A stretch of 64,000 bases of DNA from contig NZ_WJIC01000002.1 of the NCBI RefSeq assembly GCF_009649815.1, positions 743,215-807,214 of the forward strand, in the 5' to 3' direction. Made by a program: the position numbers and the translations under genes. How positions within the stretch are numbered: position 1 is the first letter of the stretch; the number at the start of each line of letters is the position of its first letter. Below are positions 16,830 to 24,555 of this stretch, piece after piece. The notes below the pieces were generated by a model. It did no database searches and was not told the origin of the DNA. It saw nothing but the letters and a program-made list of their open reading frames with translations. The DNA is from Nocardia sp. SYP-A9097. Its GTDB lineage: Bacteria; Actinomycetota; Actinomycetes; Mycobacteriales; Mycobacteriaceae.

Positions 16830-17768
16830 TCATGCCAGCACCCCGTATCTGGCGAAGAGGGCCGCGCCGGTGAGTCCGGCTCGGGCGCCGAAGGTTCCGA
16901 TGACGACCTCGGGAACGGGGACTACGCGGAGGCGGTCGGTGAGGGCGCGGCGCAGCGGGTGGGCGAGGGCGTCGCCCGCGCCCGCGAGTCCGCCGCCGAG
17001 CACGATGCGTTCGGGGCAGACGGCGTGGATGACGCCGAGTAGACCCTCGGCGAGCGCGTCGACGGCATCCGCCACCACGGCACGGGCGTCCTCGTCGTGT
17101 TCGAGGCGGGCGAAGACCGTGGCGGCGCTGTCGCATTCGATGCCCGTGCGACGGGTGTAGGCGCGGGCGATGGCGGCGGCCGAGGCCACCGTCTCCACGC
17201 AGCCGGTGTTTCCGCAGGGGCAGGGTAGACCGTCTCTGCGCACCGCGATATGCCCGTACTCACCGGCCTGGCCGATGCCGCCGCGCACGAATCGCCCTCC
17301 GACGGACAGGGTTCCGCTGATTCCGGTGCCGATGATCACCACGCACACCGTGTCCCGGTCATTGCCCGCGCCGAACCGCCACTCCGCCCATCCGGCGGCG
17401 GCGACATCGTGTTCCAGCAGCACCGGCATACCCCAGCGGTCGGTGAAGCGCGACCCCACCTCGATATCGCGCCAGCCGATATTGGCGCTGAACACCGCGA
17501 TGGAGTCGACCGTGTCGACCACGCCGGGCAGCAGTACCGCCGCCCGTCGCACCCGCGCCCGATCGGTCTCGGAGAGCTTGTCCAGCAGCACATCTCCGAG
17601 CTCCAGCATGGCGTCGAAGGCCGCCGCGCCGCGCGGTGTGGGCACATCACCGGCGGTCAGCACCGCACCGGAGGCATCGGTGACCTCCGCTTTTATGGTG
17701 GTGCCGCCGACGTCCAAGCCGAGTATCAGCGCGTCCGCGCCGAGTCCGATGACGGGTTGCAGGTTCAT
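16830..17768 (-). CDS. ROK-family sugar kinase (probable N-acetylhexosamine kinase)
   Basis: A 312-residue ROK protein with ATP motif LGLDVGGTTIKAEV near the N-terminus, catalytic EHDVAAAGWAEW, GTGISGTL, and the ROK zinc motif GLPCPCGNTGCVE. There is no N-terminal helix-turn-helix, so it is an enzyme and not an Nag/Xyl repressor. Next to nagA it probably phosphorylates imported GalNAc or GlcNAc at O6, which is needed because the ABC importer delivers unphosphorylated sugar. GGAG lies 8 bases before the ATG. Glucokinase activity is the main alternative. Confidence 0.85.
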   Translation of the reverse strand: MNLQPVIGLGADALILGLDVGGTTIKAEVTDASGAVLTAGDVPTPRGAAAFDAMLELGDVLLDKLSETDRARVRRAAVLLPGVVDTVDSIAVFSANIGWRDIEVGSRFTDRWGMPVLLEHDVAAAGWAEWRFGAGNDRDTVCVVIIGTGISGTLSVGGRFVRGGIGQAGEYGHIAVRRDGLPCPCGNTGCVETVASAAAIARAYTRRTGIECDSAATVFARLEHDEDARAVVADAVDALAEGLLGVIHAVCPERIVLGGGLAGAGDALAHPLRRALTDRLRVVPVPEVVIGTFGARAGLTGAALFARYGVLA

Positions 17769-17799
17769 GATCGGGCTCCACTCGGGGTACTGGGACTGC

Positions 17800-18744
17800 T
17801 CAGGAATCGAGAACCACTGAGCGAGTCAGGCTACGCGGATGATCGGGATCCAGCCCGAGATCGGCGGCACGGAGTACGCAGAGCTGGTGCACCCGAACCA
17901 GATCCGCCATCGGATCGATCTCGCGATGTTCGAGGTGTGCGCCGGTGGCGGCGATATCGGCGGTGAAGCCGGGCAGCAGCGGGCCGAACGCCCAGACGGC
18001 GCGACCGGGTGCGGCAATGCTGATGGGTCCGTGCCGGTACTCGGTGGCCAGATAGGACTCGGTCCAGGATTGGCAGGATTCGCGCAGTTTGAGCGCGGCC
18101 TCCTCGGCCAGGGCGGCGGCGAATCCCATTCCGGTGAAGGTGATCTGGTCGGCGTAGCGCACGGCGGCGAGCGCGGCGGCGGGCTCCTGCGCGAGCACTT
18201 CGCGGGCCTGCGCGATCACGGGTGTGAGGTCTTCGCCCAGGCTCCAGCGCAGGATGGCGAGGGTGGTGGTGGCGAATCGGGTCTGCACGACCGAGCGCTC
18301 ATCCACCTCGTCGATGAGGATCGAATCACCCAGGGCGAGCACGGGTGTGCCCGGGCTCGAGCAAATGATCGTGCGCGGGATCTCGGTGGGCAGGGCGCGC
18401 AGGGCGTCGATCACCTCGGTGGTGGTGCCGGAGCGGCAGATCACCACATACCGGTCATAGTGGCGGCCGCCGGGGATTTGCCCCGCGGGCCAGGCGTCGG
18501 TGGGTCCGTATCCGGCGCGCTCGCGCAGGGCCGCGTACGCGCGGGCCATGAAAAGCGATGTACCGCAACCGATCGCGGCCACGCGCTCACCGATACCGGG
18601 CAGTAGCGCGCGATTTCGGGAGGCGATCGATTGTGCCCGTGCCCAATTGTCGGGCTGGGAGGCGATCTCGGTGGCGAGGTGAGTGGCTGGGGTTTGTTCG
18701 GCGGAGGGCAGCACCAGCTCAGCGTGCGCCCGGTGATCGTTCAT
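17800..18744 (-). CDS. agaS: SIS-domain aminosugar-phosphate isomerase/deaminase (AgaS-like)
   Basis: A 314-residue protein with two SIS domains and no glutaminase domain, so it is not GlmS. Start MNDHRAHAEL at 18744. Motifs include AIGCGTSLFMARAYA, VICRSGTTTEV (sugar-phosphate binding) and the second-domain region CQSWTESYLATEYRHGPISI, whose Glu and His match the AgaS/GlmS isomerase site. AgaS proteins convert galactosamine-6-phosphate to tagatose-6-phosphate with ammonia release. As first gene of the six-gene operon, divergent from the sugar importer, it fits that role. A glucosamine-6-phosphate deaminase role is possible. Confidence 0.8.
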   Translation of the reverse strand: MNDHRAHAELVLPSAEQTPATHLATEIASQPDNWARAQSIASRNRALLPGIGERVAAIGCGTSLFMARAYAALRERAGYGPTDAWPAGQIPGGRHYDRYVVICRSGTTTEVIDALRALPTEIPRTIICSSPGTPVLALGDSILIDEVDERSVVQTRFATTTLAILRWSLGEDLTPVIAQAREVLAQEPAAALAAVRYADQITFTGMGFAAALAEEAALKLRESCQSWTESYLATEYRHGPISIAAPGRAVWAFGPLLPGFTADIAATGAHLEHREIDPMADLVRVHQLCVLRAADLGLDPDHPRSLTRSVVLDS

Positions 18745-18765
18745 GTCAAATTTACAGCCAAAGTA

Positions 18766-18794
18766 GTCACAATCAATCACGGCTGGGTTAGATT
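18766..18794 (+). promoter_or_regulatory. Candidate promoter of the amino-sugar importer operon
   Basis: GTCACA (18766-18771), a 17-bp spacer and TAGATT (18789-18794) approximate a sigma-70-type promoter, each hexamer matching four of six consensus bases. Transcription would start near 18801, about 65 bases before the binding-protein gene. The divergent agaS start at 18744 means the DeoR regulator probably acts in this 121-bp gap, but I see no clean operator repeat. Confidence 0.35.
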
Positions 18795-18865
18795 CGACAA
18801 CGATCACCCGGTCGACCTCATCATCCACCGTTTGACCCGGGTGTGTGTATCGAAAGGTTCCACAA

Positions 18866-20119
18866 GTGAAAAGACGTCTCCAACGGACCCTCACCGGCGT
18901 AGCGGTACTCACCGCGGCGGTGCTCGCCGCCTCCTCCTGTGGCTTCGGTTCCAAGAGCTCGGACGACAACGATCCGAACACCATCAAATTGCTGGTGCCC
19001 TCCTACAGCGATGGCGCGCACGGCACCAAGGCGCTGTGGGACGGGGTGATCGCCGGATTCAAGACGAAGAATCCGGATATCAAGGTCGACCTGCAGATCG
19101 AATCCTGGAACAGCATCAACGATGTGGTGCGCACGAAACTGCAGTCGCAATCCACCACCCCGGACATCCTCAATATCGACGCCTACTCCACCTTCGCCAA
19201 GGACAAGCTGCTCTATACGGCGAAGGAGATCGCCTCCGATTCCACCCTGGCCGATGTGCAGCCCGCCTTCGCGCAGAACGCCACCATCGACGGAACCCAG
19301 TGGGCGCTACCGCTGTTCGCCTCCACCCGCACGCTGTTCTACAACAGCGAACTCTTCGAGAAGGCGGGCATCACCACCCCGCCCAAAACCTGGGCGGAGC
19401 TGACCGACGACGCCAAGAAGATCCAGGCGCTGGGCGGCGGCGTCTCCGGTTACGGCCTGCCCCTCGGTAGCGAGGAGGCGCAGGGCGAAACCTCCATCTG
19501 GACGTTCGGCGCGGGCGGCAACTGGTCCGACGGCAGCAACCTCACCATCGACAATCCGCAGAACCTGAGCGGCGTGAAGGCCATGCAGGCCATCGCCGAT
19601 GCCGGTGTGACACAGCCGAATCCCGGCGCCACCGACCGCAAGGATGTGATCAACTCCTTCATTCAGGGCAAGATCGGCATGATCGAGGGCCTGCCGCCGG
19701 TGATCGGCATGATCAGCGAGAAGAACCCGGCCCTGAAGTACGCCACCGCACCCTCGCCCACCGAGACCGGCGCACCCGTCACGCTCGGCGTGGCCGATCA
19801 TCTGATGGCGTTCAAGAAGGACGGTAAGAAGCAGGACGCGATCAAGAAGTTCATCGACTACTTCTTCACCGCGGATGTGTACTCCGACTTCGTCAAGAAC
19901 GAGCATTTCATTCCCATCACCAAGAGCGCGGTCAGCGCGCTCGCCGATGATCCGGTGACGAAGATCTTCTCGGCCACCCTGCCGGTCGCCAAGTTCTACC
20001 CGAGCAACAACCCCAAGTGGGGTGCGGTGCAGGGCGCGATCAAACAGCAGATGGGCACCATCGCGCAGGGCGCGAATCCCGCCGATGTGCTGAAGAAGAT
20101 CTCGCAGGCGGCGAGTTGA
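18866..20119 (+). CDS. Sugar ABC transporter substrate-binding lipoprotein
   Basis: A 417-residue extracellular solute-binding protein (family 1, MalE/NgcE-like). The GTG at 18866 is chosen because AAAGG precedes it; the frame extends 7 codons upstream without one. The signal peptide VKRRLQRTLTGVAVLTAAV ends in lipobox AASSC with Cys25 as the lipidated residue. The mature part (IKLLVPSYSDGAHGTKALWDGVIAGF) has the usual periplasmic-binding fold pattern. It overlaps the first permease gene by 4 bp (TTGA). Given the divergent catabolic operon, the ligand is probably GalNAc, GlcNAc or a small HexNAc oligosaccharide. Confidence 0.88.
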   Translation: MKRRLQRTLTGVAVLTAAVLAASSCGFGSKSSDDNDPNTIKLLVPSYSDGAHGTKALWDGVIAGFKTKNPDIKVDLQIESWNSINDVVRTKLQSQSTTPDILNIDAYSTFAKDKLLYTAKEIASDSTLADVQPAFAQNATIDGTQWALPLFASTRTLFYNSELFEKAGITTPPKTWAELTDDAKKIQALGGGVSGYGLPLGSEEAQGETSIWTFGAGGNWSDGSNLTIDNPQNLSGVKAMQAIADAGVTQPNPGATDRKDVINSFIQGKIGMIEGLPPVIGMISEKNPALKYATAPSPTETGAPVTLGVADHLMAFKKDGKKQDAIKKFIDYFFTADVYSDFVKNEHFIPITKSAVSALADDPVTKIFSATLPVAKFYPSNNPKWGAVQGAIKQQMGTIAQGANPADVLKKISQAAS

Positions 20120-21012
20120 GCAGGCGCGCAACACGATTCACGGCAGGGCTGGCCGCCCTGCCGTGGGTTGGCCCGGTCCTGGTGCTGATCGCGGCCATTG
20201 TGGTCTTCCCCGCCGGTTACATGCTGTGGACCAGCACCCGGGCACTGAGCCCGTACGGGCAGGACCAGGGTCCGGCCGGATTCGCCAACTACCGCAGGCT
20301 TTTCACGATTCCGGAGCTGGGCCCGATCCTGGTGCACACCGTGGTGTGGGTGGTCGCGGTGGTCGGTTTGACGCTGTTGCTCTCCGCGGCGCTGGCGCAA
20401 TTCCTGAACAAGGACTTCCCGGGCCGTACCGCGGTGCGCATGGCGGTGCTGGTGCCGTGGGCGGCGTCCGTGGTGATGACCACGACGATCTTCTATTACC
20501 TGCTCGATCCGGATGTCGGTATCGCCAACCGGTTCCTGGTCGATATCGGCGTTCTCGATCGCGGGTACGGGTTCACCAAACAGCCGGGTCCGGCATTCCT
20601 GGTGGCCATCGCGGTCGGCGTCTTCGTCTCGGTGCCATTCACGACGTACACGATTCTGGCTGGGCTGCAATCGATTCCGAGTGAGATATCCGAGGCCGGG
20701 CGCATGGACGGTGCGAACTCCTGGCAGCGCTACCGGTATCTCACACTGCCGCAGCTGCGCCCGGCGATCGCCGTCGCGAGCATTATCAACATCATCAATG
20801 CCTTCAATTCGCTGCCGATTCTGCAGGTGCTGACCGGGAGCATCGCCGGATTCTCCGCGGACACCACAACCACGTTGACCTTCAAGCTGATTCGGCAGAA
20901 TCAGCAGGTCGATACCGCGGCGGCGATGAGCGTGCTGAACTTCGCGCTGATCGTGGTCATTATCGCGATCTATGTGAAGGTGGTCCGCCCGACCGAGCAG
21001 GTGGATTCATGA
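20116..21012 (+). CDS. Sugar ABC transporter permease (MalF/UgpA-like)
   Basis: A 298-residue permease. Its TTG start at 20116 overlaps the binding-protein stop (TTGA), giving LSRRATRFTAGLAALPWVG; the longer frame lies inside the upstream gene. Six membrane helices and the EAA loop EISEAGRMDGANSWQRYRYLTLPQL are visible. It partners the second permease. No ATPase gene is in the cluster, so a shared ATPase of the MsiK type encoded elsewhere probably energises it, as is common for actinobacterial sugar importers. Confidence 0.87.
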   Translation: MSRRATRFTAGLAALPWVGPVLVLIAAIVVFPAGYMLWTSTRALSPYGQDQGPAGFANYRRLFTIPELGPILVHTVVWVVAVVGLTLLLSAALAQFLNKDFPGRTAVRMAVLVPWAASVVMTTTIFYYLLDPDVGIANRFLVDIGVLDRGYGFTKQPGPAFLVAIAVGVFVSVPFTTYTILAGLQSIPSEISEAGRMDGANSWQRYRYLTLPQLRPAIAVASIINIINAFNSLPILQVLTGSIAGFSADTTTTLTFKLIRQNQQVDTAAAMSVLNFALIVVIIAIYVKVVRPTEQVDS

Positions 21013-21884
21013 CGACCGGCCCGATTCCCACCGCGGTGGCGAAATCCACTGCGCCCCGGCGGAAACGACGTCGCTGGGAGCTGACCGCAGTCGGCGCGCT
21101 GCTGGCGGCGATCTTCCTCATCCCCTACAGCGTCATGGTGCTGGGCTCGCTCAAATCGCGCGCGGAGATCCTGCATATTCCGCCGACTTACCTTCCGCGG
21201 CAATGGCATCCGGACAACTACTCCACCATGTGGAACACCCCGGAGACCCCGCTGTCGTTCAATATGGTCAGCACCATCGTCATCTCCGCGTGTGCGACGC
21301 TGCTGGTGCTGCTCGTTGCCATTCCGGCCGCGTATTACACCGCGCGACGGCGTTTTCCGGGCCGCGTCGCCTTCCTCGGGTTGGTGCTCATCACCCAGAT
21401 GCTGCAACCCACCGTGCTGGTGACGGGTCTGATCCGGGAGTTCTTCACGCTCGGTATCAATGACACCTGGCTGGCCATGATTCTGGTGAACTCGGCCTTC
21501 AATCTCTCCTTCGCGGTGTGGATTCTCCATAGCTTCTTCGCCTCGGTCCCGGTGGAGATCGAGGAGGCCGCGCAGCTGGACGGCCTGAGCCGCCGGCAGA
21601 TTCTGACCCGGGTGAGCCTGCCGCTGGTGTGGCCCGGCATTGTCACCGCGACCATTTTCACGGTGGTGGCCTGCTGGAATGAATTCGCCGCCAGCCTGGT
21701 GATCCTGACCACCCCGGAGAACCAGCCACTGTCGGTGGCCTTGACGAAGTTCATCGGCCAATACGACACGGCTTGGCAATACGTCTTCGCCATCTCTACG
21801 GTCGGTATCGTGCCGGTCGTCATCCTCTTCGCAGTTATCGAAAAACGTCTCGTCGCCGGTCTCACCGCAGGAAGCGTGAAATGA
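21009..21884 (+). CDS. Sugar ABC transporter permease (MalG/UgpE-like)
   Basis: A 291-residue permease overlapping the previous gene by 4 bp (ATGA). A basic N-terminus (APRRKRRRWE) precedes six membrane helices and the EAA loop EIEEAAQLDGLSRRQILTRVSLPL. It completes the membrane channel for the sugar importer. Its stop overlaps the DeoR start, so importer and regulator are made from one transcript. Confidence 0.88.
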   Translation: MTTGPIPTAVAKSTAPRRKRRRWELTAVGALLAAIFLIPYSVMVLGSLKSRAEILHIPPTYLPRQWHPDNYSTMWNTPETPLSFNMVSTIVISACATLLVLLVAIPAAYYTARRRFPGRVAFLGLVLITQMLQPTVLVTGLIREFFTLGINDTWLAMILVNSAFNLSFAVWILHSFFASVPVEIEEAAQLDGLSRRQILTRVSLPLVWPGIVTATIFTVVACWNEFAASLVILTTPENQPLSVALTKFIGQYDTAWQYVFAISTVGIVPVVILFAVIEKRLVAGLTAGSVK

Positions 21885-22669
21885 CCGCAGCGGCCGACCG
21901 ACCCATGCGCTGGAACCGCCTGCTGGAGCTGCTGGCCGAGGCCGGCCGACTTTCGGTGGAGGAGGCGTCCGAACGACTCGGTGTATCCCCCGCCACGGTC
22001 CGGCGCGACTTCACCGCCCTCGCCGAACAGCAGCTCGCCACCCGGACCCACGGCGGAATCGTAGCGACCTCGGTCGCCTACGACCTACCCGCCCGCTACC
22101 GGGGTGGCGACGAAGCCAAACAGCGCATTGCCGAACACGCTGCGGGACTTATCGATACGCACGCCGTGGTCGGATTGAACGGCGGCACCACCACCACCGC
22201 GGTCGCCCGCGCCCTGGCCGGTCGCCCCGATCTCGCGACCGCCACCGACGAGCGCCTCACCATCGTCACCAACGCCCTGAACATCGCCGCCGAACTCGTA
22301 CTCCGCCCATACCTGCGCACCATCTGCCTGGGCGGCATGGCGCGTCGCGAATCCTACGAACTGCACGGCCCCCTGGCCGAACGCTCGCTAGCCGAATTGC
22401 GTTTGGACACAGTAGTTCTCGGCGTGAACGCCATCTCCGTCGAGGGCGGAGCGCAATGCACCCACCTGGACGAATCCGGGGTGAACGCCGAAATGGTCCG
22501 GCGCGCACGGCATGTCATCGCGGTAGCGACCTCGGACAAATTGCATCGCACCGCGCTGGCCCGTATCTGCCCGATCGAGCAGATCCAGGTGCTGGTCACC
22601 GACTCCGATGCCGACCCCGATGCCGTGGCGGCCTTGCGCGCGGCGGGCGTCCGGGTGGACCTGGTCTGA
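21881..22669 (+). CDS. DeoR-family transcriptional regulator (AgaR/GlpR-like)
   Basis: A 262-residue regulator. The N-terminal DeoR helix-turn-helix is LSVEEASERLGVSPATVRRDFTAL (about 20-43), followed by the effector domain LNGGTTTTAVARAL and VLGVNAISVEGGAQCTHLDE, which binds phosphosugars in this family. AgaR, the regulator of GalNAc genes in enterobacteria, belongs to the same family. Coupled by ATGA to the importer, it probably represses the divergent catabolic and transport operons until an amino-sugar phosphate accumulates. Confidence 0.9.
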   Translation: MTAAADRPMRWNRLLELLAEAGRLSVEEASERLGVSPATVRRDFTALAEQQLATRTHGGIVATSVAYDLPARYRGGDEAKQRIAEHAAGLIDTHAVVGLNGGTTTTAVARALAGRPDLATATDERLTIVTNALNIAAELVLRPYLRTICLGGMARRESYELHGPLAERSLAELRLDTVVLGVNAISVEGGAQCTHLDESGVNAEMVRRARHVIAVATSDKLHRTALARICPIEQIQVLVTDSDADPDAVAALRAAGVRVDLV

Positions 22670-22674
22670 CTTCG

Positions 22675-22718
22675 AGCCCCGAGAGCCTGACCATCGGATC
22701 GGGTTTTCGGGGCTTTTT
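22675..22718 (+). terminator. Rho-independent terminator after the deoR-type gene
   Basis: AGCCCCGA (22675-22682) pairs with TCGGGGCT (22707-22714), followed directly by a T run to 22718. It lies 6 bp after the regulator stop codon and closes the importer operon. Confidence 0.8.
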
Positions 22719-22828
22719 CGCGCTTTCGGCGTCTGATTGTTAATGATCGATTTTCGTATAGACAGAGCAGAAACGCTCACTTACTCTCTGGTAAACCGAA
22801 AAGCGTGCGCTGTCTCAGAGGATTTCCC

Positions 22829-22939
22829 ATGCATGAACTTCCCGCACCCGATCTGCTCGGTACAATCGTCGGCTACCTGGTCATGTCCCCGATGTCGCTG
22901 CTGCACAATCTGGGTCAGTTGCTGGCGAGCCTGCGATGA
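22829..22939 (+). CDS. 36-residue small protein coupled to the secreted hydrolase
   Basis: The ATG at 22829 has AGAGGA eight bases upstream. The frame runs MHELPAPDLLGTIVGYLVM then SPMSLLHNLGQLLASLR and stops at 22937-22939, with the stop overlapping the ATG of the CocE-type hydrolase (ATGA). It contains one hydrophobic or amphipathic segment and no known motif. The good ribosome binding site and 4-bp overlap argue for real translation, either as a coupling leader peptide or as a small membrane-active peptide. The first 160 bases after the terminator (22719-22828) show no other gene. Confidence 0.6.
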   Translation: MHELPAPDLLGTIVGYLVMSPMSLLHNLGQLLASLR

Positions 22940-24555
22940 AAGGGCCGGGGATGCGCGGTCGACTACTCGGGGGCGTGGCGGCCGCGGCCCTGATCGTCGC
23001 GGGCGGGGCGCTCTGGGTTTCGCCCGCCTCGGCGGTGCCGGTGCCGGGCGCGCAGGCCACGACGCTGTTCATTCCTGGGGCCGGCGGGGTGATGATGAAT
23101 GCGGTCATCACCGCGCCACCGGACCTTGCGGCACATAGGAATTCGCTGGTACTGCAGCCGTCCGGATGGGGTATGCCCGCCGTCGGCAGTATCGGTTCGG
23201 CCTACAAGCTGGCCAGCGGCGAGGGCTTCGTGTCCATCGAATACACCGCGCGCGGCATGTATCTGTCCGGGGGCGAAGTGGATCTGTTCGGTGAGAAGGA
23301 TGCCGAGGACGCCTCGGCCATTATCGACTGGGCCATCGCCAATCTGAATATCGACCCGGAGCGGATCGCCATCGCGGGCGGCTCGTACGGCGCGGGCATG
23401 AGTCTGATCGCGGCCGCGCATGATCCGCGCATCAAGGCGATCGTGGCCGATTCGCCTCCGGGTGATGCCGGAGAAGCACTGTCGCCCAATGGGACTCCGA
23501 AGACCGGCGGGCCCGTCGCGCTCGCACTGGCCGGGGTCGCGACCAATCGATTCAGCCCCGAGTTGGTGAAGTACGGCCTGGACGCGATCGTGAACCACAA
23601 TTCGGGCGCCTTCTACGCCATGCCGAACCGGTATCTGCTCGCGAACGCGATTCCCAATCTCAATGCCAATGGGACAGCGGTATTCCTGGCGCACGACTGG
23701 CAGGACAGCCTGCTGCCGGTGGGGCCGATCTATGACATGTTCGACCAGCTGACCGGGCCGAAGATGCTGTACGTGGTGCCGGGCGACCACTCCACCGGCG
23801 GCGGCGCGGGAGGTGTTGCGGGACTGCCAAATTCGATCTGGGATGCCGGAATTCGGTGGCTCGACCACTATGTGAACGGTGCCGACAATGGCATCGACGG
23901 TGAGCCGGCGGTGAATATCCAGCCGGCCAATACGGTGAGCCTGCTGTCCGATCCCAGCGCATTCGTGCACTTCCCCTCGGTCGAAGCGGCACGGGCAGCC
24001 GGGCGCGAACTACCGCTGTCCGCACCGAGTGGCGGTGTCATGGGCGCGGATTCGGGCGAATCCTGGAGTCAGGCACTGATTTCCGCGCCGACCACGTCCG
24101 TTGCCGCGGTCCCCTACGTCACCGGCTCGCTGGCGCAGCTCGGGCTGGCACCGGCCATTCCGCTCGGCACCGTGGACCGCAATGCGGCAGGCGTGTGGAG
24201 TACCGCACCCTTCGCGAACGGCGGGGTCGTCTCGGGCAGCCCGCACCTGCGGATCACGGCGGCACCGGCCGGCCCGGATCTCACCATGATCGGCATCCTC
24301 TACGACGAGAGCCCCGACGGCACCGGTAAGAACATCAGCTACTGGCCCATCACCCGGCACGGCCTCACGCCCGGCGCACCTGATGTCATGGAATGGGATC
24401 TCGCGCCGACCTACTGGAATCTCGCACCCGGACATCGGTTGACGCTCACCGTCACCACCCAGGATCCGATTCCGTTCGAGAGTTCCACGCCGATGGGCAG
24501 CACCGTGGTGCTCAGCTCGCCCTCGGTGGTGGAGCTTCCGGTGAGCGGAGCGTGA
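22936..24555 (+). CDS. Secreted CocE/NonD-family alpha/beta hydrolase (X-Pro dipeptidyl-peptidase-like)
   Basis: A 539-residue protein. A Sec signal peptide (LLGGVAAAALIVAGGALWV) ends near ASA at residues 31-33. The hydrolase domain has the nucleophile in IAGGSYGAGM (Ser150), the acid in AHDWQD (Asp257) and the histidine in VPGDHSTGG (His285). The C-terminal 200 residues fit the X-Pro dipeptidyl-peptidase C-terminal jelly roll (PF08530). Substrates of the family range from peptides to esters, and secretion suggests extracellular polymer or ester processing. It is coupled to the small gene upstream and overlaps the hexosaminidase start by 4 bp, so the two secreted enzymes are co-produced. Confidence 0.82.
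   Translation: MKGPGMRGRLLGGVAAAALIVAGGALWVSPASAVPVPGAQATTLFIPGAGGVMMNAVITAPPDLAAHRNSLVLQPSGWGMPAVGSIGSAYKLASGEGFVSIEYTARGMYLSGGEVDLFGEKDAEDASAIIDWAIANLNIDPERIAIAGGSYGAGMSLIAAAHDPRIKAIVADSPPGDAGEALSPNGTPKTGGPVALALAGVATNRFSPELVKYGLDAIVNHNSGAFYAMPNRYLLANAIPNLNANGTAVFLAHDWQDSLLPVGPIYDMFDQLTGPKMLYVVPGDHSTGGGAGGVAGLPNSIWDAGIRWLDHYVNGADNGIDGEPAVNIQPANTVSLLSDPSAFVHFPSVEAARAAGRELPLSAPSGGVMGADSGESWSQALISAPTTSVAAVPYVTGSLAQLGLAPAIPLGTVDRNAAGVWSTAPFANGGVVSGSPHLRITAAPAGPDLTMIGILYDESPDGTGKNISYWPITRHGLTPGAPDVMEWDLAPTYWNLAPGHRLTLTVTTQDPIPFESSTPMGSTVVLSSPSVVELPVSGA

Noticed and set aside
18745..18865. DasR (dre) site controlling the amino-sugar genes
   Set aside because: No sequence close to the ACTGGTCTAGACCACT palindrome is present, and the local regulator is DeoR-type.
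22736..23138. 133-codon frame spanning the start of the secreted hydrolase
   Set aside because: It runs in another frame across the small ORF and hydrolase signal peptide and lacks support.
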